Source of the DNA: Bradyrhizobium forestalis
Lineage (GTDB): Bacteria > Pseudomonadota > Alphaproteobacteria > Rhizobiales > Xanthobacteraceae
Length of the DNA: 64,000 nt
Assembly: GCF_002795245.1 (NCBI RefSeq)
Contig: NZ_PGVG01000008.1
Location: 1-64,000, forward strand
Reading direction: 5' to 3'
The notes beneath the pieces are model-generated. The model saw only the letters and a list, made by a program, of their open reading frames with translations, was not told the origin of the DNA and did no database searches. The position numbers and the translations under genes were made by a program. Positions 42,987 through 52,315 of the stretch are shown here, in pieces; the stretch's first letter is position 1, and every line of letters starts with the position of its first letter.

Positions 42987-44258
42987 ATGTCCGATACATC
43001 CGAGCACATCGTCATCGTCGGCGCCGGCGCGGCCGGCCTGATGGCGGCGCGCGAGCTGGCGCGTGCCGGCCGGAAGGTGACGATTCTGGAGGCGCGCCAG
43101 CGCTGTGGCGGCCGCATTCATCCGCTGCCGGCCTCGGATTTCGGCTATCCCGCCGACGGCGGCGCTGAGTTCGTCCATGGCGAGGCGCCGGTCACGCGCG
43201 CACTGCTGCGCGAGGCCGGGCTGTCCCTCCAGGAGCTTGAAGGCGAGCAGTGGAGCTTTGACGGGACCAAGCTCTCCCGCGAGGAGCGCCTCGATCCGCA
43301 TGAGGCGGAGCTTCAAGCCGTGCTGCGGGACTTGAAGGACGACCTCACGGTCGCCGACTTCCTGCGCCGGTATTTCGCCGGGGACGACTACGCGCCGATG
43401 CGCCATTCGATCGAACGCATGGTCGAGGGTTATGACGCGGCCGATCCTGAGCGCGCGTCCACGCTGGCGCTGCGCGCGGAATGGATGGATGGCGGACATG
43501 CTCCGCAGGCGCGCATCGATGGCGGATACGGCGCGATGATCGACGTGCTGGCCGCCGACTGCCGCAGGCACGGCGTCACCATCCGCCTCGGCAGCGTCGT
43601 GTCGGCCATTGCGGAGGAGGGCGGCGCGGTGGCCGTTCGCTGTGCCGGCGGCGATGTGCACGCCTGCGATCGCGTGATCCTCACCGTGCCGCTGCCGCTG
43701 CTGCGCGAGATCGCGCTGCCGGCGGGCGCGCGCGCGAAGCTCGCTGCTGCCGACGATATCGGCTTTGGCAACGTCATCAAGATCCTGCTGCGCTTTGCGC
43801 GACCATGGTGGCGCGAGCGCAACGACAAGCTCGCGGACATGACGTTCCTCTTGTCCGACCAGGCGATCCCGGTGTGGTGGACGCAATATCCGAGCCAGCA
43901 TGCCGTGCTCACGGGCTGGTTCGGTGGCCCGCGTACGACAGAGCTGGACAGCCTCGATCCGCAGGGACTGATCGATGTCGGGGTCGATTCGCTCGCCGTC
44001 GTCTTCGGCCTGCCGCGCGATGACATCGCGCGCGAGCTGGTGGCGACGGCGGCGACCAACTGGGCGCATGATCGCTTTGCGCGCGGCGCCTATTCGTGGG
44101 CGACGCCGCGGACGCGGGAGGCACAAGCGATCCTCGTACGTGCCGATGGGCGGGTGCTGTTTTCCGGCGAAGCGCTCTATCGCGGCCGCGACATGGGCAC
44201 GGTCGAGGCGGCGCTCGCGAGTGGCCTGGAGACAGCGGGGGCGATTTTGCAGGGATAG
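42987..44258 (+). CDS. FAD-dependent amine oxidase (flavin monoamine oxidase family)
   Basis: A 423-residue flavoprotein with the N-terminal Rossmann motif VGAGAAGLMAARELARAG and EARQRCGGRIHPL (FAD ribose contact), and the C-terminal FAD motif MGTVEAALASGLETA. These features define the MAO/polyamine oxidase/LSD superfamily, which oxidises amines to imines with H2O2 production. The substrate is unknown. It is the last gene of a probable three-gene operon, ended by the hairpin at 44262-44289. Confidence 0.92.
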   Translation: MSDTSEHIVIVGAGAAGLMAARELARAGRKVTILEARQRCGGRIHPLPASDFGYPADGGAEFVHGEAPVTRALLREAGLSLQELEGEQWSFDGTKLSREERLDPHEAELQAVLRDLKDDLTVADFLRRYFAGDDYAPMRHSIERMVEGYDAADPERASTLALRAEWMDGGHAPQARIDGGYGAMIDVLAADCRRHGVTIRLGSVVSAIAEEGGAVAVRCAGGDVHACDRVILTVPLPLLREIALPAGARAKLAAADDIGFGNVIKILLRFARPWWRERNDKLADMTFLLSDQAIPVWWTQYPSQHAVLTGWFGGPRTTELDSLDPQGLIDVGVDSLAVVFGLPRDDIARELVATAATNWAHDRFARGAYSWATPRTREAQAILVRADGRVLFSGEALYRGRDMGTVEAALASGLETAGAILQG

Positions 44259-44261
44259 CAA

Positions 44262-44289
44262 AAGAGGCCCGCATCGCGGCGGGCCTCTT
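44262..44289. terminator. Bidirectional terminator hairpin
   Basis: AAGAGGCCCGC (44262-44272) pairs perfectly with GCGGGCCTCTT (44279-44289) around a 6-base loop, between the convergent amine oxidase and small secreted protein genes. T-richness follows on the plus strand (TGTCTTGTGTCTT) and A-richness precedes it, which suits termination in both directions. Confidence 0.8.
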
Positions 44290-44299
44290 GTCTTGTGTC

Positions 44300-44614
44300 T
44301 TACCAGCGACCGCCGCCAAAGCTGAACGTCACGCCGGGACCTCCGCCGTAATAGCCGTACGGTCCGCCGCCGTAATAGCCGTGGTGCCGCGGGTAGTAGC
44401 CGTAGCTTCTGTAATAGGGCCGGTAATAGCTGTGATGACGCCCCCAATGATGGTGGTAACCATGCCAGCGATGGTACCTGCGGTGCGCGCTAATGTCGGT
44501 GGACTGGCTTTCCTGCACGGTCTGCTTGGCGCTTACGCTGCCGGCCGCGCTCGCCGCCGATCCGCCAGTAAGCGCCGCAGCGCCGACGGCCATCGCGACA
44601 ATGAGATATTTCAT
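44300..44614 (-). CDS. Small secreted His/Tyr/Gly-rich protein
   Basis: A 104-residue protein with a signal peptide (MKYLIVAMAVGAAALTGG onward). The mature region is exceptionally rich in His, Tyr, Arg and Gly: HRRYHRWHGYHHHWGRHHSY, then repeats of YGYYGGGP. The His clusters could bind metals. Similar low-complexity secreted proteins are common in Bradyrhizobium; function unknown. The start MKYLIV at 44614 is preferred over 44656. It converges on the amine oxidase across a terminator. Confidence 0.75.
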   Translation of the reverse strand: MKYLIVAMAVGAAALTGGSAASAAGSVSAKQTVQESQSTDISAHRRYHRWHGYHHHWGRHHSYYRPYYRSYGYYPRHHGYYGGGPYGYYGGGPGVTFSFGGGRW

Positions 44615-44784
44615 GTCATCACTCCAGTTGAATGTCGTGTGACAACACATGAGCATCCGGCGCGTTCCCGCCAGTGCGGGCGTCGAAACGACGCAGACGT
44701 GAGTTCCGATTAACGCGCGTTAACGTCTGTGGATGTTCGAACGCCGCGTGTTCTATTGTCGCATGACCGCGCGTCGCCTCCGGA

Positions 44785-44922
44785 CTCGTGCCCCGGACGC
44801 AGTGCAGCGTCTCTTCGACGATGCGCTGCTGAGCCGGGGCGCATGTTCCTGGTCTGACCGCTGCATGGGTCCCGGCTCTGCGCAGCAGCGCAAAGAGCGC
44901 TGCAGCGCGTCCGGGACACGAG
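44785..44922. repeat. Intergenic inverted repeat (CTCGTGCCCCGGACGC type)
   Basis: The ends CTCGTGCCCCGGACGC and GCGTCCGGGACACGAG form an imperfect inverted pair, with internal GCAGCGT/ACGCTGC-like arms. It lies in the 337-bp gap 44615-44951, which contains no gene. Confidence 0.7.
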
Positions 44923-44951
44923 AGTGGGCACGCAGATTTTCGCAAACACTC

Positions 44952-45299
44952 TCACGGATGCGGATCGGGAAAGCCGTGGCGCTCGGAGAGCGCGGCGAGG
45001 ATGGCGTCCTTGTCGGCGACGAAGGCGCGGCCCTGGTGGCTGCCGGTCTGGTGCGGCGAAGTCGCCCCAGTCGCGAGCACGAGCAGCGGCAGCGACTGGT
45101 TCTCCTCGCCGACCAGCGTGATCACGGCTTGCCGCGGCCGTGGCCAGGGGATCCGCTCGACGTCGAGCTTGTCGGCGAGCTGTGGAAACGAGGCCAGCAC
45201 GCCCTCGATCAGCGCACAATGCCAGCAATAGAACCGGCGGCCCGGAAAAGCCGGATCCTCGAACCCGGGACGCAGCAGGTACAGGCGGTCGCGCGTCAT
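44952..45299 (-). CDS. DUF3088 family protein
   Basis: A 115-residue protein matching DUF3088. The N-terminal YLLRPGFEDPAFPGRRFYCW and following HCALIEGVL give a thioredoxin-like CxxC (CWHC), then IPWPRPRQAVITLVGEENQS (split across the strand) and a C-terminal ADKDAILAALSERHGFP. A redox or glutaredoxin-like fold is likely; function is unknown. It is divergent from the acyl-CoA synthetase gene at 45411. Confidence 0.85.
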   Translation of the reverse strand: MTRDRLYLLRPGFEDPAFPGRRFYCWHCALIEGVLASFPQLADKLDVERIPWPRPRQAVITLVGEENQSLPLLVLATGATSPHQTGSHQGRAFVADKDAILAALSERHGFPDPHP

Positions 45300-45410
45300 G
45301 GGTGGCTCCGAAGCATGGCCGCCTTGCTGAGGATCAAGGCGGCGCGGTCTGGCCGGCCTAGTGTCGAGGCCCCAAATGGTTGGGGATCGATGAGGTTAAG
45401 AAAGAACGCC

Positions 45411-47237
45411 ATGCCGGGGCCGATCAGTCAACCGCCGTCGCTCGCTGACGTCGCGACATTGCCGGAGCTCTTGCGCTGGCGCGTCCGTGCGACGCCGACG
45501 GCAGAGGCCTATCGCCATTTCGATGCGGCGGCAGGGCGCTGGATCAGCCGGTCCTGGCAGGAGATCGACGCGGAATTCGAGCACTGGCGGCGGGCGTTGG
45601 CTGCGGAGGGTTTTTCACCCGGCGAGCGCGTCGCCATCCTGATGCCGAACGGCATTGCGCACGTCGCGATGGACCAGGCGGCGCTGGCGCGCGGGCTCGT
45701 GCCGGTGCCGATGCATGCCGTCGATAACCCCGATAGCATCGCCTACATCCTCGCCGATTCCGGCGCGCTGCTGCTGTTCGTGGATACGCTGGCGCGCTGG
45801 CAGGCGATCACCGCCACCGGCCAGCCGCTCGACCATCTCAAACGCATCGTCTGCGCGGATGCGGCGGGGCTCACTGCCGCCGATGCCCGTATCGTCGCGC
45901 TCGACCGCTGGCTCGCAGAATCCTCCGGCGTAAGCGCGCCGCTGACTGACGTCGCGGTCGAGCCGGGCGATCTTGCCGCCATCGTCTATACCTCGGGCAC
46001 GACCGGCCGGCCCAAGGGCGTGATGCTGTCGCATGGCAACATCGTCGCCAACGTGAAGGCCGTCGCGCAGCGCATCGCGGCCGTGCCGAACGACGTGTTC
46101 CTGTCCTTCCTGCCGCTCTCGCACACCTTCGAGCGTACCGGCGGCTATTATTATCCGATCGCGGTGGGGGCCTGCGTCGCCTATGCGCGCTCGGTGCCGC
46201 AGCTGGCGGAAGACCTGAAGATGGTTCGGCCGACGGTGCTGGTCTCGGTGCCGCGCATCTATGAGCGGATCTACGCTCTGATCATGCAGCATCGTGCGGC
46301 CGCCGGTGGCGCAGAACGCGCGCTGCTCGATCTTGCGCTTGCCGTCGGGGGGCGGCGCTTCGATGCGCGGCAAGGGCGTGGTTCGCTGTCGCTGTTCGAC
46401 CGGCTTGCCTGGCCGCTCCTGAAGCGCTTCGTCGCCGACAAGGTGCTGGCCCGGTTCGGCGGACGCCTGCGTGTTGCGGTCTCCGGCGGCGCGCCGATCG
46501 CCGAGCCGGTCATCCGCCTGTTTCTCGCGCTCGGGCTCGACATCCTCCAGGGCTACGGCATGACCGAGACCTCGCCAGTCGTTTCCGTCAATACGCCCGA
46601 CGACAACGATCCGTCCTCGGTCGGGCGCGTCCTGGACGGAACAGAGGTCAGGCTCGGCGAGCGCGATGAGCTGCTTGTTCGCGGACCCGGCGTGATGCTC
46701 GGCTACTGGCATAATCCGGAGGAGACGCGCAGGGTCAAGCAGGTCGACGGCTGGCTGCACACCGGCGATCAGGCCCGCATCGCGAACGGGCGCATCACCA
46801 TCACCGGCCGCATCAAGGACATCCTGGTCACTTCAACCGGCGAGAAGATCGCGCCGGTGGATCTGGAGACCGCGATCCTCGCCGACCCCTTGTTCGAGCA
46901 GGCGCTGGTGATCGGCGAACAACGGCCGTTCCTCACCGCGCTGGTCGTGCTGAATACAAGAGCCTGGGAGCAGGAGAAAGAAAGGCTCGCGGCGAGCGGC
47001 AACCAAGGCGCCGCGGCGGAACGGACCGCGCTGCTGGCCAGAATAGCGGCAGCCGTGAAGGCCTATCCGTCCTACGCGACACCGCGCGCGGTATGGTGGA
47101 CGTTGGATCCGTGGACCATTGCCAGCGGCTTGCTCACGCCGACACTGAAGAACAAGCGCCCCGCGCTGGAGCGCCGCTTCGCCGCCGAGATCGAGCAGAT
47201 CTACGCCAAGAAGCCCGTGGTGATAACGTCGACGTGA
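45411..47237 (+). CDS. AMP-binding acyl-CoA synthetase (long-chain type)
   Basis: A 608-residue adenylate-forming enzyme. Motifs in order are the P-loop YTSGTTGRPKGVMLSHGNI, LPLSHTFERTGGYY, GYGMTETSPV, LHTGDQARI and GRIKDILVTSTGEKIAP. It is the FadD15-like bacterial long-chain form, activating a fatty acid with ATP and CoA. The start is set at 45411 (MPGPISQPP); 45390 is an alternative, and the open frame further upstream to 44733 lies in a repeat and over the DUF3088 gene. Oleate hydratase follows 95 bp later, so both probably act on unsaturated fatty acids. Confidence 0.92.
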   Translation: MPGPISQPPSLADVATLPELLRWRVRATPTAEAYRHFDAAAGRWISRSWQEIDAEFEHWRRALAAEGFSPGERVAILMPNGIAHVAMDQAALARGLVPVPMHAVDNPDSIAYILADSGALLLFVDTLARWQAITATGQPLDHLKRIVCADAAGLTAADARIVALDRWLAESSGVSAPLTDVAVEPGDLAAIVYTSGTTGRPKGVMLSHGNIVANVKAVAQRIAAVPNDVFLSFLPLSHTFERTGGYYYPIAVGACVAYARSVPQLAEDLKMVRPTVLVSVPRIYERIYALIMQHRAAAGGAERALLDLALAVGGRRFDARQGRGSLSLFDRLAWPLLKRFVADKVLARFGGRLRVAVSGGAPIAEPVIRLFLALGLDILQGYGMTETSPVVSVNTPDDNDPSSVGRVLDGTEVRLGERDELLVRGPGVMLGYWHNPEETRRVKQVDGWLHTGDQARIANGRITITGRIKDILVTSTGEKIAPVDLETAILADPLFEQALVIGEQRPFLTALVVLNTRAWEQEKERLAASGNQGAAAERTALLARIAAAVKAYPSYATPRAVWWTLDPWTIASGLLTPTLKNKRPALERRFAAEIEQIYAKKPVVITST

Positions 47238-47332
47238 TTTCGCCTCGCGTCGCCCTTGATCCAGCGCAACTTTGGCCGCCGCCGCCCGATGCAATGTCGC
47301 TGCGACATTGGAATGAGAGATCGGGGCAGGTC

Positions 47333-48892
47333 ATGAAGGCGTATTTCATCGGCGGTGGCATTGGATCGCTCGCAGGCGCAGCGTTTCTCGTTCGCGATGC
47401 GCAGCTGCCGGGGCGCGACATCGTGATCTACGAGGCGCAGCCGCTGATCGGCGGTAGCCTCGACGGCGCGCAGCTCGCGAACGGCGCCTACTCGCTCCGC
47501 GGCGGGCGCATGCTCACCACCGACCATTACGAGTGCACCTGGGATCTGCTCTCGCGCATTCCCTCGCTCGAACATCCCGGCCTCAGCGTGCGCGAGGAGA
47601 CGGTCGCGTTCAACGTGGAGAATCCGGCGCACTCCCGGGCACGTCTGGTCGACCGCAATTGCTTCAAGGTCGATGTTTCGCATATGGGCTTCTCCGCGCG
47701 CGACCGGCTCGAGCTGCTGCGGCTCACCGAGGCTGCGGAGGAGACGCTCGGCAATAGCCGCATCACCGACTGGCTGTCGCCCGGATTCTTCGAGTCCAAT
47801 TTCTGGTACATGTGGCAGACCACCTTCGCCTTCCAGCCCTGGCACAGCGCGGTCGAGCTGAAGCGCTATCTGCATCGCTTCATGAACGAGTTTCCGCGCA
47901 TCGAGACGCTCGGCGGCGTCAAGCGCACCGTCTACAATCAGTATGACGCGATCGTGCGGCCGCTCGCCGACTGGCTCAAGCGCCAGGGCGTGCAGTTCGT
48001 GCGCGGCACGCGCGTCATCGACATGGCGTTCGAGGCCGACGGCGCGCGCGTGCGGGTGCGCCAGCTCACGCTGGACCGCGACAGCCGCACCGCCAACGTC
48101 CGGCTCGAAGACGACGATCTCGTCTTCTTCCAGAATGGCTCGATGACGGACGCATCGAGCCTGGGCACGATGACCGAGCCGCCGCCGCGCCTGACCAAGG
48201 CCGACAGTCAGGGCTGGGCGCTATGGGAGACGATCGCGAAAGAACGTCCCGAATTCGGCAATCCGTCGGTGTTCAACGATTCGATCCCCGAATCCTATTG
48301 GCTGTCCTTCACCGTCACCTGCCGCGATCCGCGGTTCTTCGACCAAATGGAGGCGTTCTCCGGCAACAGGGCCGGCACCGGCGGGCTCGTCACGTTCAAG
48401 GATTCCAACTGGCTGATGTCGGTCGTGCTCTATCACCAGCCGCATTTCACGGGACAACCGAGGAACGTGCAGGTGTTCTGGGGGTATGCGCTGCATCCCG
48501 ATCGCATCGGCAATTTCGTGGCAAAGCCGATGTCCGATTGCGGCGGCGCCGAGATCCTGAAGGAGCTCTGCGGTCACCTGAACTTCGATTCCGCCGTGTT
48601 CGAGGATGCGATCTGCATTCCCTGCCGCATGCCTTACATCACCAGCATGTTCATGCCGCGCAATCTGGCCGACCGGCCGCTGCCGGTGCCCAAGAATTCC
48701 GTCAATCTCGCCTTCGTCAGCCAGTTCGTCGAAATTCCCGATGACGTCGTGTTCACCGTCGAATATTCGGTGCGCGCGGCGCAGATGGCGGTCTATCAGC
48801 TCATGAAGATCGATCGCCCTGTGCCGCCGGTGACGCGGCACGACAAGTCGCTCGCCGTGATCTTCGCGACGCTGGAAAAGGCGTTCGCGTGA
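47333..48892 (+). CDS. Oleate hydratase (fatty acid double-bond hydratase)
   Basis: A 519-residue FAD-dependent oleate hydratase (MCRA family). The FAD motif GGGIGSLAGAAFLVRD is at the N-terminus, then YEAQPLIGGSLDGA, LRGGRMLTTDHYECTWDLL (catalytic Glu segment), and the C-terminal IPCRMPYITSMFMPR. It adds water to the cis-9 double bond of oleate to give 10-hydroxystearate. Bacteria use it to detoxify unsaturated fatty acids. ATG 47333 starts the conserved MKAYFIGGG; the longer frame to 47093 overlaps the synthetase gene. Confidence 0.94.
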   Translation: MKAYFIGGGIGSLAGAAFLVRDAQLPGRDIVIYEAQPLIGGSLDGAQLANGAYSLRGGRMLTTDHYECTWDLLSRIPSLEHPGLSVREETVAFNVENPAHSRARLVDRNCFKVDVSHMGFSARDRLELLRLTEAAEETLGNSRITDWLSPGFFESNFWYMWQTTFAFQPWHSAVELKRYLHRFMNEFPRIETLGGVKRTVYNQYDAIVRPLADWLKRQGVQFVRGTRVIDMAFEADGARVRVRQLTLDRDSRTANVRLEDDDLVFFQNGSMTDASSLGTMTEPPPRLTKADSQGWALWETIAKERPEFGNPSVFNDSIPESYWLSFTVTCRDPRFFDQMEAFSGNRAGTGGLVTFKDSNWLMSVVLYHQPHFTGQPRNVQVFWGYALHPDRIGNFVAKPMSDCGGAEILKELCGHLNFDSAVFEDAICIPCRMPYITSMFMPRNLADRPLPVPKNSVNLAFVSQFVEIPDDVVFTVEYSVRAAQMAVYQLMKIDRPVPPVTRHDKSLAVIFATLEKAFA

Positions 48893-48901
48893 TGGATGGA
48901 G

Positions 48902-49492
48902 CTACTTGAACGGGTCCTGGATCGACGGGACCGACTGGCGGATGCGGCGCACGCTGACCGGCGTGCCGTCGGAGACGAACAAGAGCTCGTAGGTCCGCCC
49001 CTCGTTGTCGGTCGCCGAGCAGGTGACGTCGTTGACCTTCCGGGCGGCGAAATTGCCAGTCTGGCGGCAGAGACCCGTGGAGGTCTGCTCGGCGGGCACC
49101 GGCAGGCCATCGACCTTTGGCCGGTCCTTGGAGTTGAGCAGCATGCGATCGATCGGCAGCTCGTAGGAATTGTCGTCGGCGCGTTTGCCGTTCTCGCCGG
49201 AGAACGACACGACGTGGCTGTCATCGGAGGGGTCGTCGACCGCGACCGCGAAATTGACCCGGCCCTTGTCGCCATGGGCATAGGCCACCGTCTTGCACGG
49301 GAAGGTGCGGCCTTGGACCCTGAACGTCTTGCAGTGGCCTGACATCAGCGCCAGGAGATCGATGAAGGCGTTCTGCTGCGCCAGCGGATTGTTCACCGGG
49401 AGGGGTTTGGAAGTCTCGGCAAAACAAGGACTTGCCAAAGCCACGAGCAACGCGGCGAGGACCGGTCGGCAGAGGCGCATCGTCGGGCTCAT
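48902..49492 (-). CDS. Secreted hypothetical protein
   Basis: A 196-residue protein with a signal peptide (cleavage near ASPCFAE). Mature segments include NAFIDLLALMSGHCKTFRVQ and SATDNEGRTYELLFVSDG; four to five cysteines could form disulphides. No catalytic motif or family recognised. The start MSPTMRLCRP at 49492 is preferred because the signal peptide begins there; a longer frame to 49633 has no signal character. It converges on oleate hydratase with a 9-bp gap. Confidence 0.72.
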   Translation of the reverse strand: MSPTMRLCRPVLAALLVALASPCFAETSKPLPVNNPLAQQNAFIDLLALMSGHCKTFRVQGRTFPCKTVAYAHGDKGRVNFAVAVDDPSDDSHVVSFSGENGKRADDNSYELPIDRMLLNSKDRPKVDGLPVPAEQTSTGLCRQTGNFAARKVNDVTCSATDNEGRTYELLFVSDGTPVSVRRIRQSVPSIQDPFK

Positions 49493-49684
49493 GTGCCAGG
49501 GGGCCGTTGCGGCGGAGAGGCTCCGCACCATAACCATCGAACCGTAAATTGGTTGCGATCCTGTTCGCTTTGCAATTCCCGCCTGGAATACCACCGCGCT
49601 CATCCCCGACGACGATTCGTACAAATCGCACAACCCGTCCCATCAGGCACATGCCATCAGGGCGGTGTTTTTTTCGTGGCGGAG

Positions 49685-50989
49685 CTAGCCCATCGCCGCC
49701 TGCCAGCGTGCATCTCGAAGTGAGGGCCGGCGATGGAGGCGGGCGTCCAGCAGGGCACGGGCGCGGGGCAGCTCACCGCTACGCATCAGTGCGACGATAA
49801 AGGTGTCCTCGATCAGCTCGCGCTGGGCGTGGCTGCCGCCGATGCGCACGACCTCGCCGAGCACCGGCGCGAGCATCTGCACGCAAGTCCCGTAATCCTC
49901 GTCCGCGAACGCCCGGAAGATCGTCGGCACCACGGGGCCGGCCGGCAGCTTGCCGTCAGCGAGCCGCTGCTCGATCACCGCAAGGCGCGCGGCGAGCGCT
50001 TCGCGATTCTGCGTCGCGGCCGCGAACAGAGCCATGTGGACGTCGGCAAAGGACAGGCTCGATTTCGGAAACAGTTTCTGCGCGGCGGTGTCAGCTTGCA
50101 GCCACAGCGCCTTCGGCACGGCATGGCCGTAAGCCGACAGGCGCCAGAGCAGCGAGGCGCTGTCGGTGATGACGTTGAGCGGCGGCGCCTGCGTCGCGGC
50201 GGGCTGAAGCACGTCGGCATAGATCGCAAGCGCCCGTGTGGCATTGCCATATTCAAGCGCGCCGAGCGCCTGATGCCAGCGGATATGGCCGTGCAGGATT
50301 CCGGCGCGGTCGTAAGTCGGGATCCATTCGTCGACGAGACGGTCGGCCGCGTCGATCGATCCATCCTCGAACATCGCATGCAGCACCGCGTGCGCGGCAT
50401 GGGCATTCGCCCGGCGCAGATTGAAGCCGCGCTCGGTGACGGCGCGACCGCGCGCGACGTCGCCATTCTCGGTCATCGCCCAGCCGGACATCGCGAGGAA
50501 CCACCAGTCCTCGCCGTAATGCTGCGCGACGCGCTCGCAGAGCTCGTGCCGGGCGCGATCGTGGTCTGCCATGCCGGAGAAGGCGAACAGGCCGAACGCG
50601 CCGAGCGGCAGCGACAGCACCAATGCGTCGCGGGGCCATGCGTCGATGTGCTTCAGCGTCGAAGCGATCGCCTCCGGCAGCCGGCCCTCGATCGCGAGCG
50701 CCAGCGTCTCGACATGCGAGCGCTCGCGCTCGGTGCCGCGCTTGGCCACCAGTTCGCGCGCCAGCGCCGCCTTGCCTCGGGCGAGATCGCCCTGCTGGTA
50801 GAAGGCATGCACGCGGCCGCGAGCGATATGGGCCAGCGCGAAATCCGGGTCAGCCGCAATCGCGCGCTCCAGCGTCTCCGCCGTGCCGGTCCACCCCGCG
50901 AGCATCAGGTCGGCGCCGTCGCGATAGGCGCCTGCTGCCTCATGCGAGGTGGTGGAGAGCGGCAGGCCGTAGCGGTCTTCAAGCGCCAT
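49685..50989 (-). CDS. TPR-type repeat protein (TTC38-like)
   Basis: A 434-residue, almost all-helical protein with tetratricopeptide-like repeats: ERAIAADPDFALAHIARGRVH, DWWFLAMSGWAMTENGD, ANAHAAHAVLHAMFEDG and ARALLDARLHRRPSLR. The overall layout matches the TTC38 family found in bacteria and animals; it has no signal peptide and its role is unknown, presumably protein-protein interaction. GGGAG precedes ATG 50989. It lies 15 bp after the aldo/keto reductase gene, on the same strand, and is probably co-transcribed with it. Confidence 0.85.
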   Translation of the reverse strand: MALEDRYGLPLSTTSHEAAGAYRDGADLMLAGWTGTAETLERAIAADPDFALAHIARGRVHAFYQQGDLARGKAALARELVAKRGTERERSHVETLALAIEGRLPEAIASTLKHIDAWPRDALVLSLPLGAFGLFAFSGMADHDRARHELCERVAQHYGEDWWFLAMSGWAMTENGDVARGRAVTERGFNLRRANAHAAHAVLHAMFEDGSIDAADRLVDEWIPTYDRAGILHGHIRWHQALGALEYGNATRALAIYADVLQPAATQAPPLNVITDSASLLWRLSAYGHAVPKALWLQADTAAQKLFPKSSLSFADVHMALFAAATQNREALAARLAVIEQRLADGKLPAGPVVPTIFRAFADEDYGTCVQMLAPVLGEVVRIGGSHAQRELIEDTFIVALMRSGELPRARALLDARLHRRPSLRDARWQAAMG

Positions 50990-51004
50990 CGTTGTCTCCC
51001 GTTC

Positions 51005-52015
51005 TCAAGCCGTCCGCGCGCGGCGGCCTTCGATCGGATAGGCCGGATCGTTATAGCCGGGCGTCGAGGGGTGACCCGGCGTCACCAGCCGGTCGATCAG
51101 CGCCTCGTCCTCCGCGGTGAAACGATAATCGAGCGCGCTGACGTAGCCGTCCCATTGCTCCTCGGTGCGGGGACCGGCGATCACCGACGAGACGAAGGCG
51201 GAGTTCAACACCCAGGCGACCGCGAACTGGCCGGCGGTGATGCCTTTCTTCTCCGCATGGGTCTTGATCTCCTGCGCGAGCTGGAGCGATTCCGGCCGCC
51301 ATTCCGTTTGCATCATGCGGGTGTCGTTGCGGCCCGCGCGCGTCTCTTTGTCGGGGGCTGCATCGGGCCTGTACTTGCCGGTGAGCACGCCGCGCGCCAA
51401 GGGACTATAGGGCACGATGCCAAGGCCGTAATAGGAACAGGCCGGAAAGTGCTCGACCTCGGGCATGCGGTTCATCGCGTTATAGTAAGGCTGGCTCACC
51501 GCGGGCCGGTCGATGCCGAGCCGATCGCAGATGTTGCAGATCTCGGCGACGCGCCAGGCGCGGTAGTTCGAGACGCCGAAATAGCGCACCTTGCCGGCGC
51601 GGATGAGGTCGCCCATCGCGCGCACCGTCTCCTCCAGCGGCGTCGCATGGTCTTCCTTGTGCAGGTAGTAGATGTCGATGCGATCGGTGCCGAGCCGCCT
51701 CAGGCTTTCGTCGGCGGCCTGCAATACCCAGCGTCGCGACAGCCCGCCGCGATTGGGATCCTCGCCCATGGGGTTGGCCAGCTTCGTCGCGAGCACCCAG
51801 TCGTTGCGATTGCTGGCGATGGCGCGGCCGACGACCTCCTCGGACGCGCCCTTCGAATAGGCGTCCGCCGTGTCAATGAAATTGATCCCAGCATCGCGCG
51901 CCTTGTCGATGATCCGCTTTGACGCGGCTTCATCGGTCGGCCCGCCGAACATCATGGTGCCGAGACAGATCGGCGACACTTTCAGGCCGCTGCGGCCGAG
52001 CTGACGGTATTGCAT
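51005..52015 (-). CDS. Aldo/keto reductase
   Basis: A 336-residue NADPH-dependent AKR TIM barrel. The N-terminal MQYRQLGRSGLKVSPICLG, catalytic Asp/Tyr in FIDTADAYSKGASEE, Lys in VLATKLANPMG and His in IYYLHKEDHATPLEE are all present. Such enzymes reduce aldehydes and ketones; the substrate is not predictable. The start MQYRQLGRS at 52015 is clear by homology; the longer frame to 52180 runs into a repeat. The TPR gene follows 15 bp later. Confidence 0.94.
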   Translation of the reverse strand: MQYRQLGRSGLKVSPICLGTMMFGGPTDEAASKRIIDKARDAGINFIDTADAYSKGASEEVVGRAIASNRNDWVLATKLANPMGEDPNRGGLSRRWVLQAADESLRRLGTDRIDIYYLHKEDHATPLEETVRAMGDLIRAGKVRYFGVSNYRAWRVAEICNICDRLGIDRPAVSQPYYNAMNRMPEVEHFPACSYYGLGIVPYSPLARGVLTGKYRPDAAPDKETRAGRNDTRMMQTEWRPESLQLAQEIKTHAEKKGITAGQFAVAWVLNSAFVSSVIAGPRTEEQWDGYVSALDYRFTAEDEALIDRLVTPGHPSTPGYNDPAYPIEGRRARTA

Positions 52016-52063
52016 GAGCGGGTCCTCGAGATATCGTTGGATGGCAGCATAGCCATCCCATCT

Positions 52064-52276
52064 CGTCATTGCGAGCGCAGCGAAGCAATCCAGAACTGCA
52101 TTCGCGGCAAGATTCTGGATTGCTTCGCTGCGCTCGCAACGACGGTGTGGGGCGCGCCTGTGCCTCATATTCGGTGTCATCGTCCGCGAAGGCGGACGAT
52201 CCAGTATTCCAGAGGTCGCAGTGATGGAGCCGACAAGCCGCGGCGTACTGGATTCCCCGCCTTCGCGGGGAATGAC
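52064..52276. repeat. Two adjacent palindromic intergenic repeats
   Basis: 52064-52144 has inverted ends CGTCATTGCGAGCGCAGCGA and GCTTCGCTGCGCTCGCAACG. 52175-52276 has ATCGTCCGCGAAGGCGGACGAT, two internal hairpins, CCAGTATTCCAGAG and GATTCCCCGCCTTCGCGGGG ending AATGAC. A relative of the second is at 54732-54835. Together they fill the 300-bp gap between the reductase and thioesterase genes. Confidence 0.8.
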
Positions 52277-52315
52277 AGCGGTGGCGTGTTGGCAGCGGGG
52301 CTGCCTAGCCTGTGA

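Noticed and set aside
42201..44447. Minus-strand ORF of 748 codons
   Set aside because: It is antisense to the RibD-type and amine oxidase genes; the composition is Arg/Ala shadow.
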